From the NCBI GenBank assembly GCA_016195265.1, contig JACPZW010000079.1:1-47220 (forward strand): DNA of 47,220 bases. Direction: 5' to 3'. This stretch comes from Acidobacteriota bacterium. GTDB taxonomy: Bacteria; Acidobacteriota; Vicinamibacteria; Vicinamibacterales; CAVVIG01. The number at the start of each line of letters is the position of its first letter. Within the stretch, counting starts at the first letter, position 1. Below the pieces are notes generated by a model, which was given only the letters and a program-made list of their open reading frames with translations, made no database searches and had not been told where the DNA came from. The position numbers were made by a program, and so were the translations under genes. Positions 18,284 through 27,023 of the stretch are shown here, one piece after another.

Positions 18284-19816
18284 TTGGTCCCTCACGCCCC
18301 CTACGACGCCATCGTCCTTGGCGGCGGCCCAGCCGGCTCCGCCGTCGGTCGCCTGCTGAGCGCGTGGGGATATTCAATCCTCATCCTTGATGCTCCGGCT
18401 CCGCGATCGCGCGGCCTGGCCGAATCACTGCCGCCCAGCACGCAGAAGCTGCTCGCGCAGATTGGCGTACTCGACGCTGTCGAGCGCGCGGGATTCTTTC
18501 GCGCGACGGGCAACACCGTCTGGTGGGGATCGGGCGATCGTCGCGTCGAAACATTCCAGGCGCCGGGCGCGCGCGAGGCGATGGGATATCAGATTCACCG
18601 GCCGGATTTCGATCGCGTCCTCCTCGAGAACGCGCGCGACGCCGGCGCCGACGTGCGCGCGGACGCCAAGGTCAAAGACGTCCGCTTCGACAGCGATCGC
18701 TCGGTCGCCGTTGACTACGACGATGGTGAGCTCGGCCGGCGAACGGCGGCCGGCCGGTTCGTCCTCGACTGCACGGGCCGTGCGGGCCTCGTCGGACGGC
18801 GATTCCAGCGCTCGGAACCCGGCTATCGCACGTGCGCGCTCGTCGGCGTGTGGAAGAAAGCCGGCGGTTGGGATCTGCCGGACGAGACACACACGATCGT
18901 CGAAACGTATGACGAAGGCTGGATGTGGTCGGTGCCGGTCTCGCGCGACACGCGACACGTCGGCGCGATGGTCGATCGCGCCTCGTCGACGGTCGCGGGT
19001 GGACGCGAGCTCGAGCTGGTCTATCGCGCCGAGACGGCGAAGGCCACCAACCTCGGCCGGCTGCTCGACGGTGCGACGCTGGACCGCGTCTGGACGTGCG
19101 ACGCGTCGCTGTATTCCTCAGCGCAGTACGCCGGCCCGCAGTTCCTGCTGATTGGCGACGCCGCATCCTTTATCGATCCGCTGTCGTCGTTCGGCGTGAA
19201 GAAGGCGCTGGCGTCGGCGTGGCTCGGCGCGGTCGCCGTCCATACCTGCCTGACGGACGCCGGCCGGAAGGACGTCGCGCTCGACTTCTTCTCGAACTGG
19301 GAACGCGAGGTTTACGCGAAGCACCTCGGCCGCTCGCGAGAGTTCGCCCGCGAGGCGCAGGCCCGCCATCCGCACGCCTTCTGGGCGTCGCGGGCGGCGA
19401 CGACAGACGCCGGCGACGTGAGCGAGATGGACGTCGCGCGCGATCCGGACGTCGTCGCCGCGTTCGAACGCTTCAAGCAGGCTTCGTCTGTTCATCTGAC
19501 GCTGGCCGACCATGTGCGCTTCGAGCCGCGGCCGGTGATTCGCGATCGCGAGATCGTTCTTGAAAATGCCTTCGTTGATCAGGCGGGTCTAGAGACCCGC
19601 CCTACATCCGAAAGGTCGAAGACCCGCCCGACATCCACGCTGCGATTCATGGGCAATGTGGACCTGGTCAAGCTGGCCGACATCGCCTGCCGCCACACCG
19701 ATGTTCCCGACGTGTTCGAAGACTACTGCCGCACCTGCGCCCCCGTGCCGCTGCCGAGCGTCGTCGGCGGCCTTTCGGTGCTCGTCGCGAAAGGGATTCT
19801 CCATGAGCGAGTGTAA
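18284..19816 (+). CDS. qhpG: Flavin monooxygenase for CTQ biogenesis (QhpG)
   Basis: A 510-residue FAD-dependent monooxygenase of the tryptophan-halogenase/QhpG type: AIVLGGGPAGSAVGRLLS (FAD fold), GYQIHRPDFDRVLLENA, LDCTGRAGLVG, FLLIGDAASFIDPLSSFGVKKA (second FAD motif). In Paracoccus QhpG hydroxylates the gamma-subunit tryptophan that becomes cysteine tryptophylquinone. Placement at the head of a full qhp set supports this over halogenase. Starts at TTG 18284; the end overlaps qhpA by 14 bases. Odd: residues about 432-453 (QAGLETRPTSERSKTRPTST) come from in-frame palindromic repeats. Confidence 0.88.
   Translation: MVPHAPYDAIVLGGGPAGSAVGRLLSAWGYSILILDAPAPRSRGLAESLPPSTQKLLAQIGVLDAVERAGFFRATGNTVWWGSGDRRVETFQAPGAREAMGYQIHRPDFDRVLLENARDAGADVRADAKVKDVRFDSDRSVAVDYDDGELGRRTAAGRFVLDCTGRAGLVGRRFQRSEPGYRTCALVGVWKKAGGWDLPDETHTIVETYDEGWMWSVPVSRDTRHVGAMVDRASSTVAGGRELELVYRAETAKATNLGRLLDGATLDRVWTCDASLYSSAQYAGPQFLLIGDAASFIDPLSSFGVKKALASAWLGAVAVHTCLTDAGRKDVALDFFSNWEREVYAKHLGRSREFAREAQARHPHAFWASRAATTDAGDVSEMDVARDPDVVAAFERFKQASSVHLTLADHVRFEPRPVIRDREIVLENAFVDQAGLETRPTSERSKTRPTSTLRFMGNVDLVKLADIACRHTDVPDVFEDYCRTCAPVPLPSVVGGLSVLVAKGILHERV
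19582..19640. repeat. Palindromic repeats inside qhpG
   Basis: GGCGGGTCT-AG-AGACCCGCC (19582-19601) followed by the family tail CTACATCCG, then a degenerate half GACCCGCCCGACATCC. Read through in frame within the C-terminal part of qhpG. Confidence 0.88.
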
Positions 19817-21575
19817 GATGCTGAAGCAGACATTCCACACGGCCGTCGGATTCGCGGCCGGACTCGCGTTTGTCGTCGCCGCGGCGCCGGCACGAGCGCA
19901 GACGCCCGCGGCGCCGGCCGCGAACGAGGGCATCCCGGTCCAGAGCGATCTCGTGAAAGCGAAGTGCGGGTCCTGTCATCGCAGCGACGACAAGGGGCGC
20001 ATGTCGCGCATCTCGTACCGCCGCGCGACGCCGGAGAACTGGGAGCGGACCATCAAGCGCATGGTCACGCTCAATCACGCGACGCTCGAACCGGCCGACG
20101 CGCGCAACATTCTGAAGTACCTCGCGGATCATCAGGGCCTCGCGCCGGAAGAAGATCGCCCGATCACGTTCGACGCCGAGCGGCGGACGATTGAGTATTC
20201 CTACACGGCCGACAAGGACACGTCGGACACGTGCTCGTCGTGCCATTCGTTCGCGCGCGTGCTGAGCGAGCGGCGTACGAAAGAGGAGTGGGAGCTGCTC
20301 GTCGCGATGCACCGCGGCTACTACCCGCTCGTGGACAACCAGCCGATGAACGGCGGTCAGGGCTTCCGTCGGACGCGGCCGATGCAGACCGAGCCTGACG
20401 CGGACGGCCGTCCGCCGGACAACCGGCATCCGATGGAGAAGGCGCTCGAGCATCTGTCGAAAACATTGCCGCTGACGACGCCGGAGTGGTCGGCGTGGTC
20501 CGCGTCGATGCAGGCGCCGAAGCTCGCCGGCCGCTGGGCGATCGTCGGCGCGCAGGCGGGCAAGGGTCCGATCTACGGCTCGGTGACGGTGACGGCCGAC
20601 GCGAGCGCGCCGGACAGCTTCACGACCGAAACGAAGTACACCGTCGCGCGCACGGGCGAAACCGTCACACGCACGAGCAAGGCGCTCGTCTACACCGGCT
20701 ATCAATGGCGCGGCCGCGGTACGGCGGGCCCTGGGGGCCCTGGGGGCCCTGGGGGCAATGTCACGTGGCGCGAGGTGATGTTCGTCGAGCGCGACTGGAC
20801 GCAGATGTGGGGCCGCTGGTTCACCGGCGCGTACGACGAGACGGGCATCGACGTGAAGCTCACGCGCGTGAGTACGGGCACAGTCGTCCTCGGTACGAGC
20901 GTCGCTTCGTTGAAGACGGGCGCGACTGGCCAAGCGATGCGGATCTTCGGCGCGAACCTTCCCGCGTCGCCGCAGCCGGGCGACATCGGTCTCGGCGCCG
21001 GCGTGACCGTCTCGCGCGTCGTCAGCGCGCGGCCGGATGAGATCGCGGTGGACGTCAACGTCGCCTCCAGCGCGCCGATCGGCCCGCGCGATGTGTCCGT
21101 CGGCGGCTCAGTGAAAGCCGCGGCGCTCGTCGTCTACGACAAGATTGACGGCCTGAAAGTCCTGCCGCAGGCAGGCATGGCGCGTGTCGGCGGCGCCGTG
21201 TTTCCGAAACAGCTGCAGCAGTTCGAGGTCGTCGCGATGAACAACGGTCCCGACGGCAAGCCCGACACCGCCGACGATTTGAATCTCGGCATCGTCACGG
21301 CGAAGTGGTCGCTCGAGGAATACACGGCGACGTTCGGCGACGATGACATTCAGTTCGTCGGGACGCTGGACGCGAACGGCCTCTTCACGCCGAGCCTCGA
21401 CGGTCCGAATCCGAAGCGCAGCGGCAACCGCAACAACGTCGGCGACGTGTGGGTCGTCGCTGAGCTGGCGTCGCCAGACGCGCGGCAGGCCGATCGTCCG
21501 CTTCGCGCGCGAGCGCAGCTGCTGGTGACCGTGCCGCTTTATATGGCGTGGTTCGAAGACGGGAGCGGCAAATGA
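19803..21575 (+). CDS. qhpA: Quinohemoprotein amine dehydrogenase alpha subunit
   Basis: Periplasmic diheme subunit that takes electrons from the CTQ cofactor during amine oxidation. The 590 residues start with a signal peptide (to ARA32), then domain I with two c-type heme sites, CGSCH (Cys55, Cys58, His59) and CSSCH (Cys144, Cys147, His148), followed by three beta-rich domains of the family (about 230-590). Length is close to known alpha subunits once the leader is removed. ATG at 19803 overlaps qhpG; Met at 19818 is an alternative. Odd: a GPGGPGGPGG stretch near residue 310, from three 9-bp repeats (20730-20756). Confidence 0.93.
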   Translation: MSECKMLKQTFHTAVGFAAGLAFVVAAAPARAQTPAAPAANEGIPVQSDLVKAKCGSCHRSDDKGRMSRISYRRATPENWERTIKRMVTLNHATLEPADARNILKYLADHQGLAPEEDRPITFDAERRTIEYSYTADKDTSDTCSSCHSFARVLSERRTKEEWELLVAMHRGYYPLVDNQPMNGGQGFRRTRPMQTEPDADGRPPDNRHPMEKALEHLSKTLPLTTPEWSAWSASMQAPKLAGRWAIVGAQAGKGPIYGSVTVTADASAPDSFTTETKYTVARTGETVTRTSKALVYTGYQWRGRGTAGPGGPGGPGGNVTWREVMFVERDWTQMWGRWFTGAYDETGIDVKLTRVSTGTVVLGTSVASLKTGATGQAMRIFGANLPASPQPGDIGLGAGVTVSRVVSARPDEIAVDVNVASSAPIGPRDVSVGGSVKAAALVVYDKIDGLKVLPQAGMARVGGAVFPKQLQQFEVVAMNNGPDGKPDTADDLNLGIVTAKWSLEEYTATFGDDDIQFVGTLDANGLFTPSLDGPNPKRSGNRNNVGDVWVVAELASPDARQADRPLRARAQLLVTVPLYMAWFEDGSGK

Positions 21576-23098
21576 GCGCGTGGGTCGCGCGGGAGCATCA
21601 TCGCTTCGAGGCGGCGGGGAAGCCGTTCGTCTATCTCGTGCCGAGCGCCGCGATCTTCGCGCTGGATGACGCCGCGGACTCCGTGCTGCGCACGCTGAGC
21701 ACCAAGCCGCACACGCGTGAAGAGTTGGCGATGGCATTGGGCGGAGCAAGCTCCGCCCCTACGACCGCGGGTGGGGGCGGACGTACGCTGGACGTAGGGG
21801 CCGAGCTTGCTCGGCCCGGGGCGTTGGATCCGAACGCGCTCGACGCGGCGATCGCGGAGCTGTCACGCGTGCAGGCGATTGGCATCGCTGCTGCGCCGGT
21901 CGCGTCGACGCCGAAGGTGATCCCGCTCGCGCCGTTTCCGTTGACGACGATGGTCCTCAACGTCACAAATCAGTGCAACCTGAGCTGTACATATTGTTAC
22001 GAGTACGGCGAGGACAAGATCGTCGACACCGAGAACGGCAAGCAGCCGAAGTTCATGAGCGAAGAGACCGCGCGCGAGAGCGTGGAGTTCATGCTCAAGG
22101 AGTCGGGCGCGAACAAGGTCGCGCACATCACCTTCTTCGGCGGCGAGACGCTGCTGAACTTCCCGGTGCTGCGGAAGACGATCACGTACGCGCGGCGGCG
22201 CGCGGCCGAAGTCGGCAAGGACGTGGATTTCAGCCTGACGACGAACGCCACGCTGCTCAAGCCGGAGATCATCGAGTTCCTCGCCGAGGAGCGCGTCGGC
22301 GTGACGATTTCGATCGACGGCCCGAAGGAGATGCAGGACAAGTTCCGCGTCTTCCAGAACGGCACCGGTAGCTACGATCTGGTCGCGCCGAAAATCAAGG
22401 AACTGCTGCGGCGGCACCGCAGCCGTCCTATTGGCGCGCGCGTCACGCTGACGTCGGGCAAGATGGACGTCAAGCGCATCTACCAGCACCTGACCGAAGA
22501 GATGGGCTTCTGGGAAGTCGGCTTCGCGCCGGTGACGACGTCGCCGACACGTGCACACGCGATCTCCGACGGCGGATACGACGAGATGCTCGGCCAGTTC
22601 CGCGACCTGGCGTTCGATTTCCTCGAGGCGACGGTCGCCGGCCGCCATCACGGTTTCTCGAACGTGAAAGAGACGCTCGAAGAACTGCACAAGGGCGTCA
22701 GCAAGGCGTTCCCGTGCGGCGCGGGCCTTGGCCTGCTCGGCGTCGCGACCGACGGCGACGTCGCGCTCTGCCACCGGTTCGCCGGCTCGGACTCGCACAA
22801 GTTCGGCACCGTGCGCGACGGCGTCGATCGAAGCGCGCAGCAGGCGTTTCTCGAGCAGCACCACATCGCGAACAAGACCGACTGCAGCGTGTGCTGGGCG
22901 CGGCCGCTGTGCTCGGGCGGCTGCTATCACGAAGCGCATACGCGGTACGGCGACACGACGCACGCGAACCTGCACTACTGCAACTGGATTCGAGGCTGGA
23001 CTGAAGTCTGTCTACAGGTGTACGGCGAGTTGTCCGAACGCAATCCGGCGTTCCTCGCGCAGTTCGATGACGAAGAGATGAAGGAGCTGGTGTCATGA
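21572..23098 (+). CDS. qhpD: Radical SAM maturase forming gamma-subunit thioethers (QhpD)
   Basis: Makes the intra-peptide Cys-to-Asp/Glu thioether cross-links in the QhpC gamma subunit before export. The 508 residues have the radical SAM motif CNLSCTYC (Cys135, 139, 142), GGETLLNF, and a SPASM-type C-terminal Cys set (FPCGAG, ALCHRF, DCSVCWARPLCSGGCYHEA, HYCNW) for auxiliary iron-sulfur clusters. The N-terminal 1-125 is a peptide-binding-like region. ATG overlaps the qhpA stop (ATGA), and its own stop overlaps qhpC (ATGA). Odd: residues about 56-82 are encoded by a pair of inverted palindromes. Confidence 0.94.
   Translation: MSAWVAREHHRFEAAGKPFVYLVPSAAIFALDDAADSVLRTLSTKPHTREELAMALGGASSAPTTAGGGGRTLDVGAELARPGALDPNALDAAIAELSRVQAIGIAAAPVASTPKVIPLAPFPLTTMVLNVTNQCNLSCTYCYEYGEDKIVDTENGKQPKFMSEETARESVEFMLKESGANKVAHITFFGGETLLNFPVLRKTITYARRRAAEVGKDVDFSLTTNATLLKPEIIEFLAEERVGVTISIDGPKEMQDKFRVFQNGTGSYDLVAPKIKELLRRHRSRPIGARVTLTSGKMDVKRIYQHLTEEMGFWEVGFAPVTTSPTRAHAISDGGYDEMLGQFRDLAFDFLEATVAGRHHGFSNVKETLEELHKGVSKAFPCGAGLGLLGVATDGDVALCHRFAGSDSHKFGTVRDGVDRSAQQAFLEQHHIANKTDCSVCWARPLCSGGCYHEAHTRYGDTTHANLHYCNWIRGWTEVCLQVYGELSERNPAFLAQFDDEEMKELVS
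21739..21817. repeat. REPIN-like inverted palindrome pair inside qhpD
   Basis: GGGCGGAGC-AA-GCTCCGCCC (21739-21758) followed by CTACG, and GGGCCGAGC-TT-GCTCGGCCC (21798-21817) preceded by CGTAG: two perfect palindromes facing opposite ways, about 40 bases apart, all read in frame. Confidence 0.93.
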
Positions 23099-23469
23099 AC
23101 CACCTCAAGCCGATCAACAAGAAAGCCGCGCGCATCGAGAGGGCGACCCTTCGAGAGCCTCAGGGTCGTCCCGAGCAAGGTCGAGGGACGACCGAGGACG
23201 ACGTCGTCGCGCTGCAGCGCACGGGACTCCCGCAGGCGCCGCACTTCCCGGTCGGCTGCTCGCTGGTCTTCTCGCCCGGATGGGAAGCGGACCGGACGGG
23301 CGGCACGGCTGGATTGTGTCAGCCGGTCGAACGCGACCTCTTCGACTGCCACATCGGCTGCTACTGGCCGGCGCAGGTGCCGGATCAGCTGAACCATGCG
23401 CCGGACTGGACGGCCAAATGCGCCGCCGCCCAGAAGGATTGGCGCAAGATCGACCTCATCTTCCCGTGA
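23095..23469 (+). CDS. qhpC: Quinohemoprotein amine dehydrogenase gamma subunit precursor
   Basis: Carries the cysteine tryptophylquinone cofactor. The 124-residue precursor has a leader of about 48 residues and a mature part starting near Pro49. Using the known mature numbering (Cys55 = Cys7), all cross-linking residues line up: Cys7/Glu16, Cys27/Asp33, Cys41/Asp49 for thioethers, and Cys37/Trp43 for CTQ. The conserved DLFDCHIGCYWPAQVPD block is intact. The Paracoccus leader is about 28 residues; the excess 20 here equals a palindromic repeat at 23139-23196 (residues about 15-34). ATG overlaps the qhpD stop. Processed by QhpE and exported via QhpF by analogy. Confidence 0.93.
   Translation: MNHLKPINKKAARIERATLREPQGRPEQGRGTTEDDVVALQRTGLPQAPHFPVGCSLVFSPGWEADRTGGTAGLCQPVERDLFDCHIGCYWPAQVPDQLNHAPDWTAKCAAAQKDWRKIDLIFP
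23139..23196. repeat. Palindromic repeat inside the qhpC leader
   Basis: Two nested stems: GGGCGACCCT against AGGGTCGTCCC (one G-T pair), and GGTCGTCCC-n12-GGGACGACC (perfect 9-bp arms). This CCTTCGAGAGCCTCAGGGTC type is a different repeat class from the GTAGG family and resembles a dispersed intergenic repeat seen in many bacteria. Read in frame in the leader peptide. Confidence 0.9.
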
Positions 23470-23488
23470 CGTCTATTAAGGGGACTGC

Positions 23489-24625
23489 ATGAAATCGAAG
23501 ACCTCGATACTTGCCATCGCCGTCTGCCTCGCGGGGCTCGCGGCCGTCGCGGGACGCGCCCAGGTGAAGTCCACGGAGAAGCCGCGGGTCTCCGCCGGCA
23601 ACGGGACGCTGATCATCGGCTCGTACCCGAAGCAGTTCTGGATCATCGACGAGGCGACGGAGAAGATCGTCGGCACGATTCCGTTCCAGTCCGGCATTCC
23701 GCGCCGGACGACGATCTCGCGCGATCTGAAGCGCTTCTACACCGTCGAAGCGGTGATGGAGAAGGTCGAAATCATCGATATTGCCTCGCGCAAGACGATC
23801 GACTCGTTCACGCTGAGCGAAGGCACCAAGAAAGTGCGCATCCGCAGCATCGAGCCGGACCCGCTGCACCGGTTCGTCGTGATGGTGACGGCGTCGGCGA
23901 CCAAGCAGATCGACCGCTTCGAGATCGGCGCGCCGGCGATGGTTCAGTACGATCTGAAGGACCACACGATCGTGCGGACGATCCCGTGGCCCAACAACGA
24001 AGAGCGCCAGAACGCCAACATCCTCTTCTCGCCGGACGGCAGGCTGATGTACCTGTTCAGCGATCAGGACGTGCTGATCTACGAGACGAACACCTTCACG
24101 CAGATCGACAAGTGGGAACTGTCGAAGCCGGTCGAGGAAGGTTTCGGCCGCCTCGAGTTCGGATCGCGCGACGTGATGAACGACGAGCCCGGCTTCTACA
24201 CGGCGCTCTTCAACGTCTCCGATCCGATCCAGCACCGCCGCATGATGGGCGTCGGCCGTGTGAATCTGGCGGCGAAGAGCGTGGACTTCTACACGCTCGG
24301 ACCCTCGACCGGCGTGAGTTTCTCGATGGCTCCGGGGCGGAAGGTCGCGTACGGGCTCTTTGAAGACATCGGGCGCTACGAGTTCTGGAAGTTCGATCTC
24401 GAGCACCGGAAGTTCGCCGGCCGGACGGAATTCAAAGGCCGGCCGCGCATGGGACTCAAGACGAGCTCGAACGGCAAGGTGCTGTACATCTTCGTCGCCG
24501 GCAACACGATCGATCTGTACAACGCCGAGACCTACGAGTACATGCGGACGATCACGCTCGACGGCGACATGACGACCGATCTGTTCGTCCTGCCGTCGCC
24601 GCCGGCGGCCAGGCCGTCCCAGTAA
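23489..24625 (+). CDS. qhpB: Quinohemoprotein amine dehydrogenase beta subunit
   Basis: Periplasmic seven-bladed beta-propeller subunit that helps form the active site. The 378 residues start with a signal peptide (LAIAVCLAGLAAVAGRA, cleaved before Gln25), then propeller repeats such as GTLIIGSYPKQFWIIDEATE, KVEIIDIASRK, LFSPDGRLMYLFSDQDVLIY and KVLYIFVAGNTIDLYNAETY. It lies 19 bases after qhpC with no palindromic insertions, unlike its neighbours. The start ATG has AAGGGGA upstream. Confidence 0.93.
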   Translation: MKSKTSILAIAVCLAGLAAVAGRAQVKSTEKPRVSAGNGTLIIGSYPKQFWIIDEATEKIVGTIPFQSGIPRRTTISRDLKRFYTVEAVMEKVEIIDIASRKTIDSFTLSEGTKKVRIRSIEPDPLHRFVVMVTASATKQIDRFEIGAPAMVQYDLKDHTIVRTIPWPNNEERQNANILFSPDGRLMYLFSDQDVLIYETNTFTQIDKWELSKPVEEGFGRLEFGSRDVMNDEPGFYTALFNVSDPIQHRRMMGVGRVNLAAKSVDFYTLGPSTGVSFSMAPGRKVAYGLFEDIGRYEFWKFDLEHRKFAGRTEFKGRPRMGLKTSSNGKVLYIFVAGNTIDLYNAETYEYMRTITLDGDMTTDLFVLPSPPAARPSQ

Positions 24626-24650
24626 GCGGCGGGACGGCCGCGGCAGGACC

Positions 24651-26318
24651 ATGCTCGATCGCGATCTCCGGCGCGCGCTCGCGTTCATCGTTCCGTACTG
24701 GCGCCGGCTCGTCCTCGTGCTGCTGCTGAGCGCGCTCAGCACGGCGCTGTCGCTGTACTTGCCGCTCCTCACGCGAGACTTCTTCGACCGCGCGCTCATC
24801 GGCCGCGATCTTCAGACGCTGATTCGCGTCGCCGTCCTGTTCACGGTCTTCGCCGCCGCGAGCTTCGTAGTCAACGTGATCAGCGGCCTGCGGTACACGC
24901 GCGTGTCGGCGGACATTCTCTTCGACATGCGGCTGCAGATGTACCGCCACCTGCAGCGCCTGTCCCCGCGCTTCCACGCCCGCACGCGCATCGGCGACAT
25001 CATGTCGCGCATCAACAACGACGTCGGCGAAATCCAGCGGATCGCGGCGGAGACGGCGCTCGCGTGGGTGGGCAACGTGCTGTTCCTCGGCGGGACGATC
25101 GCGATGCTCGCGTGGCTGGATGTCCGGTTGTTCCTCGTGACGATGGCGTCGGCGCCCATCGGGTTGTGGTTGCTCGCGCGCTATCGCACGAAACTGGAGG
25201 ACGAGATCACCACGCTGCGCCAGCGCAGCGCCGACATCGGCAGCTTTCTGATCGAAACGCTGCAGGCCGTGAAGCTCGTTGTGACGTCGAACGCGCAGGA
25301 GCGCGAGGTCGCGCGCTTCCGCGAGCGGAACGCCGCCTTCGTCCGCGCGCTGATGTCCATGCAGCGGCTGACGTACCTGTCCGGCGGCCTGCCAGGTCTG
25401 ATTCTGTCGGGCGGGACGGGCCTCGTCTTTATCTACGGCGGCTACCGCGTGATTCGCGGTGAGATCACCGTCGGTACGTTCGTCGCGTTCATGGCCTACC
25501 AGATGCGCTTCCTGCCGCCGCTCCAGGCGCTGATGGGGATGTACGCGAACCTGGCGACCGTGCGCGTGTCGCTGCGGCGCGTGTCGCAGATCCTCGACGA
25601 GCCGGTCGACGTGCAGGAAGCCGCGGACGCGATCGCGCTACCGGCCGTGCGCGGAGACGTCGCGTTCGAGGACGTCACGCTTTCGTTCGATCGCGGCGCG
25701 CCGGCGCTCGAGCAGTTGTCCTTCACCGTCCGCGCCGGAGAAGTGCTGGCGATCGTCGGCCCGAGCGGCAGCGGCAAGTCCACGATCGCCGATCTGCTGC
25801 TGCGCCTGCTTGATCCCGACCGCGGTGTCGTCCGGATCGACGGCCGCGATCTCCGGACCGTCCGGCTCGACGATCTGCGCCGGCACGTCGCGCTCGTCGA
25901 TCAGGAGCCGAGCATCCTGCACGCGACGATTGCCGAGAACGTCCGCTACGCGCGTCCGGACGCGACCGATGCCGACGTGGCCGCTGCCGTGCATCAGGCG
26001 GCGCTCGATGACTTCATCGCGCGTGTGCCGCTGGGCCTGTCGACCGTCGTCGGCGAACGGGGGACGGCGCTCTCTGCCGGCGAGCGGCAGCGGATCGCCG
26101 TGGCGCGCGCGTTTTTGGCGAACCCGTCGATTCTCATCCTCGACGAGCCGAGCGCGGCACTCGATCCGGCGTCCGAGCGGCAGATCGCCGAGGGCTACGA
26201 AGCTGTCATGCGCGGCCGGACGACGATCGTCATCACGCACCGCGTGGAGCTCGCCCGCCGCGCCGATCGCGTTCTCGAGATCGACGGCACGCGCCTCCTG
26301 CAGCCGCACGGGGCGTGA
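24651..26318 (+). CDS. qhpF: ABC transporter, fused permease/ATPase (QhpF)
   Basis: Inner-membrane exporter half-molecule of 555 residues: six membrane segments in the first 320 residues, then the ATPase domain with Walker A GPSGSGKST near 370, signature LSAGERQR near 475, Walker B ILILDEPSAALD near 494 and a final switch ITHRVE. In qhp operons QhpF is held to export the matured gamma subunit. Position between qhpB and qhpE supports the role. The start is ATG 24651, 25 bases after qhpB. Confidence 0.92.
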   Translation: MLDRDLRRALAFIVPYWRRLVLVLLLSALSTALSLYLPLLTRDFFDRALIGRDLQTLIRVAVLFTVFAAASFVVNVISGLRYTRVSADILFDMRLQMYRHLQRLSPRFHARTRIGDIMSRINNDVGEIQRIAAETALAWVGNVLFLGGTIAMLAWLDVRLFLVTMASAPIGLWLLARYRTKLEDEITTLRQRSADIGSFLIETLQAVKLVVTSNAQEREVARFRERNAAFVRALMSMQRLTYLSGGLPGLILSGGTGLVFIYGGYRVIRGEITVGTFVAFMAYQMRFLPPLQALMGMYANLATVRVSLRRVSQILDEPVDVQEAADAIALPAVRGDVAFEDVTLSFDRGAPALEQLSFTVRAGEVLAIVGPSGSGKSTIADLLLRLLDPDRGVVRIDGRDLRTVRLDDLRRHVALVDQEPSILHATIAENVRYARPDATDADVAAAVHQAALDDFIARVPLGLSTVVGERGTALSAGERQRIAVARAFLANPSILILDEPSAALDPASERQIAEGYEAVMRGRTTIVITHRVELARRADRVLEIDGTRLLQPHGA

Positions 26319-26319
26319 C

Positions 26320-27009
26320 GTGCCGGCCCCCTCCCAGCCAACCGGTCGCGGCGTGCGCATCGCCGTCGTCGACAGCGGCGTTCACGCGGCGCATCCGCAT
26401 GTCGGATCGGTTGCCGGGGGCGTTGCGATCGACGAAGACGGCCGCGAGCACGACGACTACGTCGACCGTCTCGGGCACGGGACGGCCGTCGCGGCTGCGA
26501 TCAAGGAGAAGGCGCCCGACGCCGAGCTCTACGCCGTGAAGGTGTTCGACCGATCGCTGTCGACGCGCCTGTCGGCGCTGGTCGCCGCGATCGACTGGTC
26601 CGCGCGGCACGGCATGCATCTTGTCAACCTGAGCCTGGGCACCGCCCGGGCCGATCACGAGCGCGCGCTCGCTGCGGCCGTGCGCGGTGCCGCGGCGCGC
26701 GGCGTTGTGATCGTCGCGGCGGCGGAAGACGAAGGCGTACGGTGGCTGCCCGGCAGTTTGCCCGGCGTGATCGCCGTGCAGTTGGACGCCACGTGTCCGC
26801 GCGACGAGTACCGCACTATCGCTGTGAACGGGTCGATGGTCTTCCGCGCCTCGGGATTTCCGCGCGAAATCCCCGGCGTGCCGCCCGAGCGGAATCTGAA
26901 CGGGATCAGTTTCGCGGTCGCGAACATGACCGGATTCGTGGCGCGCGCGAGAGAGACGGCGCGGACTGGATCGTGCGACGAGATCGTGCGCGCGCTTGCA
27001 GCCTCATAA
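26320..27009 (+). CDS. qhpE: Subtilisin-like leader protease (QhpE)
   Basis: A short S8 peptidase (229 residues) lacking signal peptide and propeptide, with Asp18 (AVVDSGVH), His53 (LGHGTAVA) and Ser197 (NGISFAVANMTG). In the Paracoccus system QhpE cuts the leader from cross-linked QhpC in the cytosol. GTG at 26320 is the chosen start, one base after the qhpF stop. It closes the qhp operon. The catalytic motif GISFA instead of GTSMA is normal for this small subgroup. Confidence 0.9.
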   Translation: MPAPSQPTGRGVRIAVVDSGVHAAHPHVGSVAGGVAIDEDGREHDDYVDRLGHGTAVAAAIKEKAPDAELYAVKVFDRSLSTRLSALVAAIDWSARHGMHLVNLSLGTARADHERALAAAVRGAAARGVVIVAAAEDEGVRWLPGSLPGVIAVQLDATCPRDEYRTIAVNGSMVFRASGFPREIPGVPPERNLNGISFAVANMTGFVARARETARTGSCDEIVRALAAS

Positions 27010-27023
27010 TGTGGAGGTCCCTT

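Noticed and set aside
18284..19816. Tryptophan halogenase
   Set aside because: The fold is shared, but the gene heads a full qhp operon, where a QhpG-type monooxygenase is expected.
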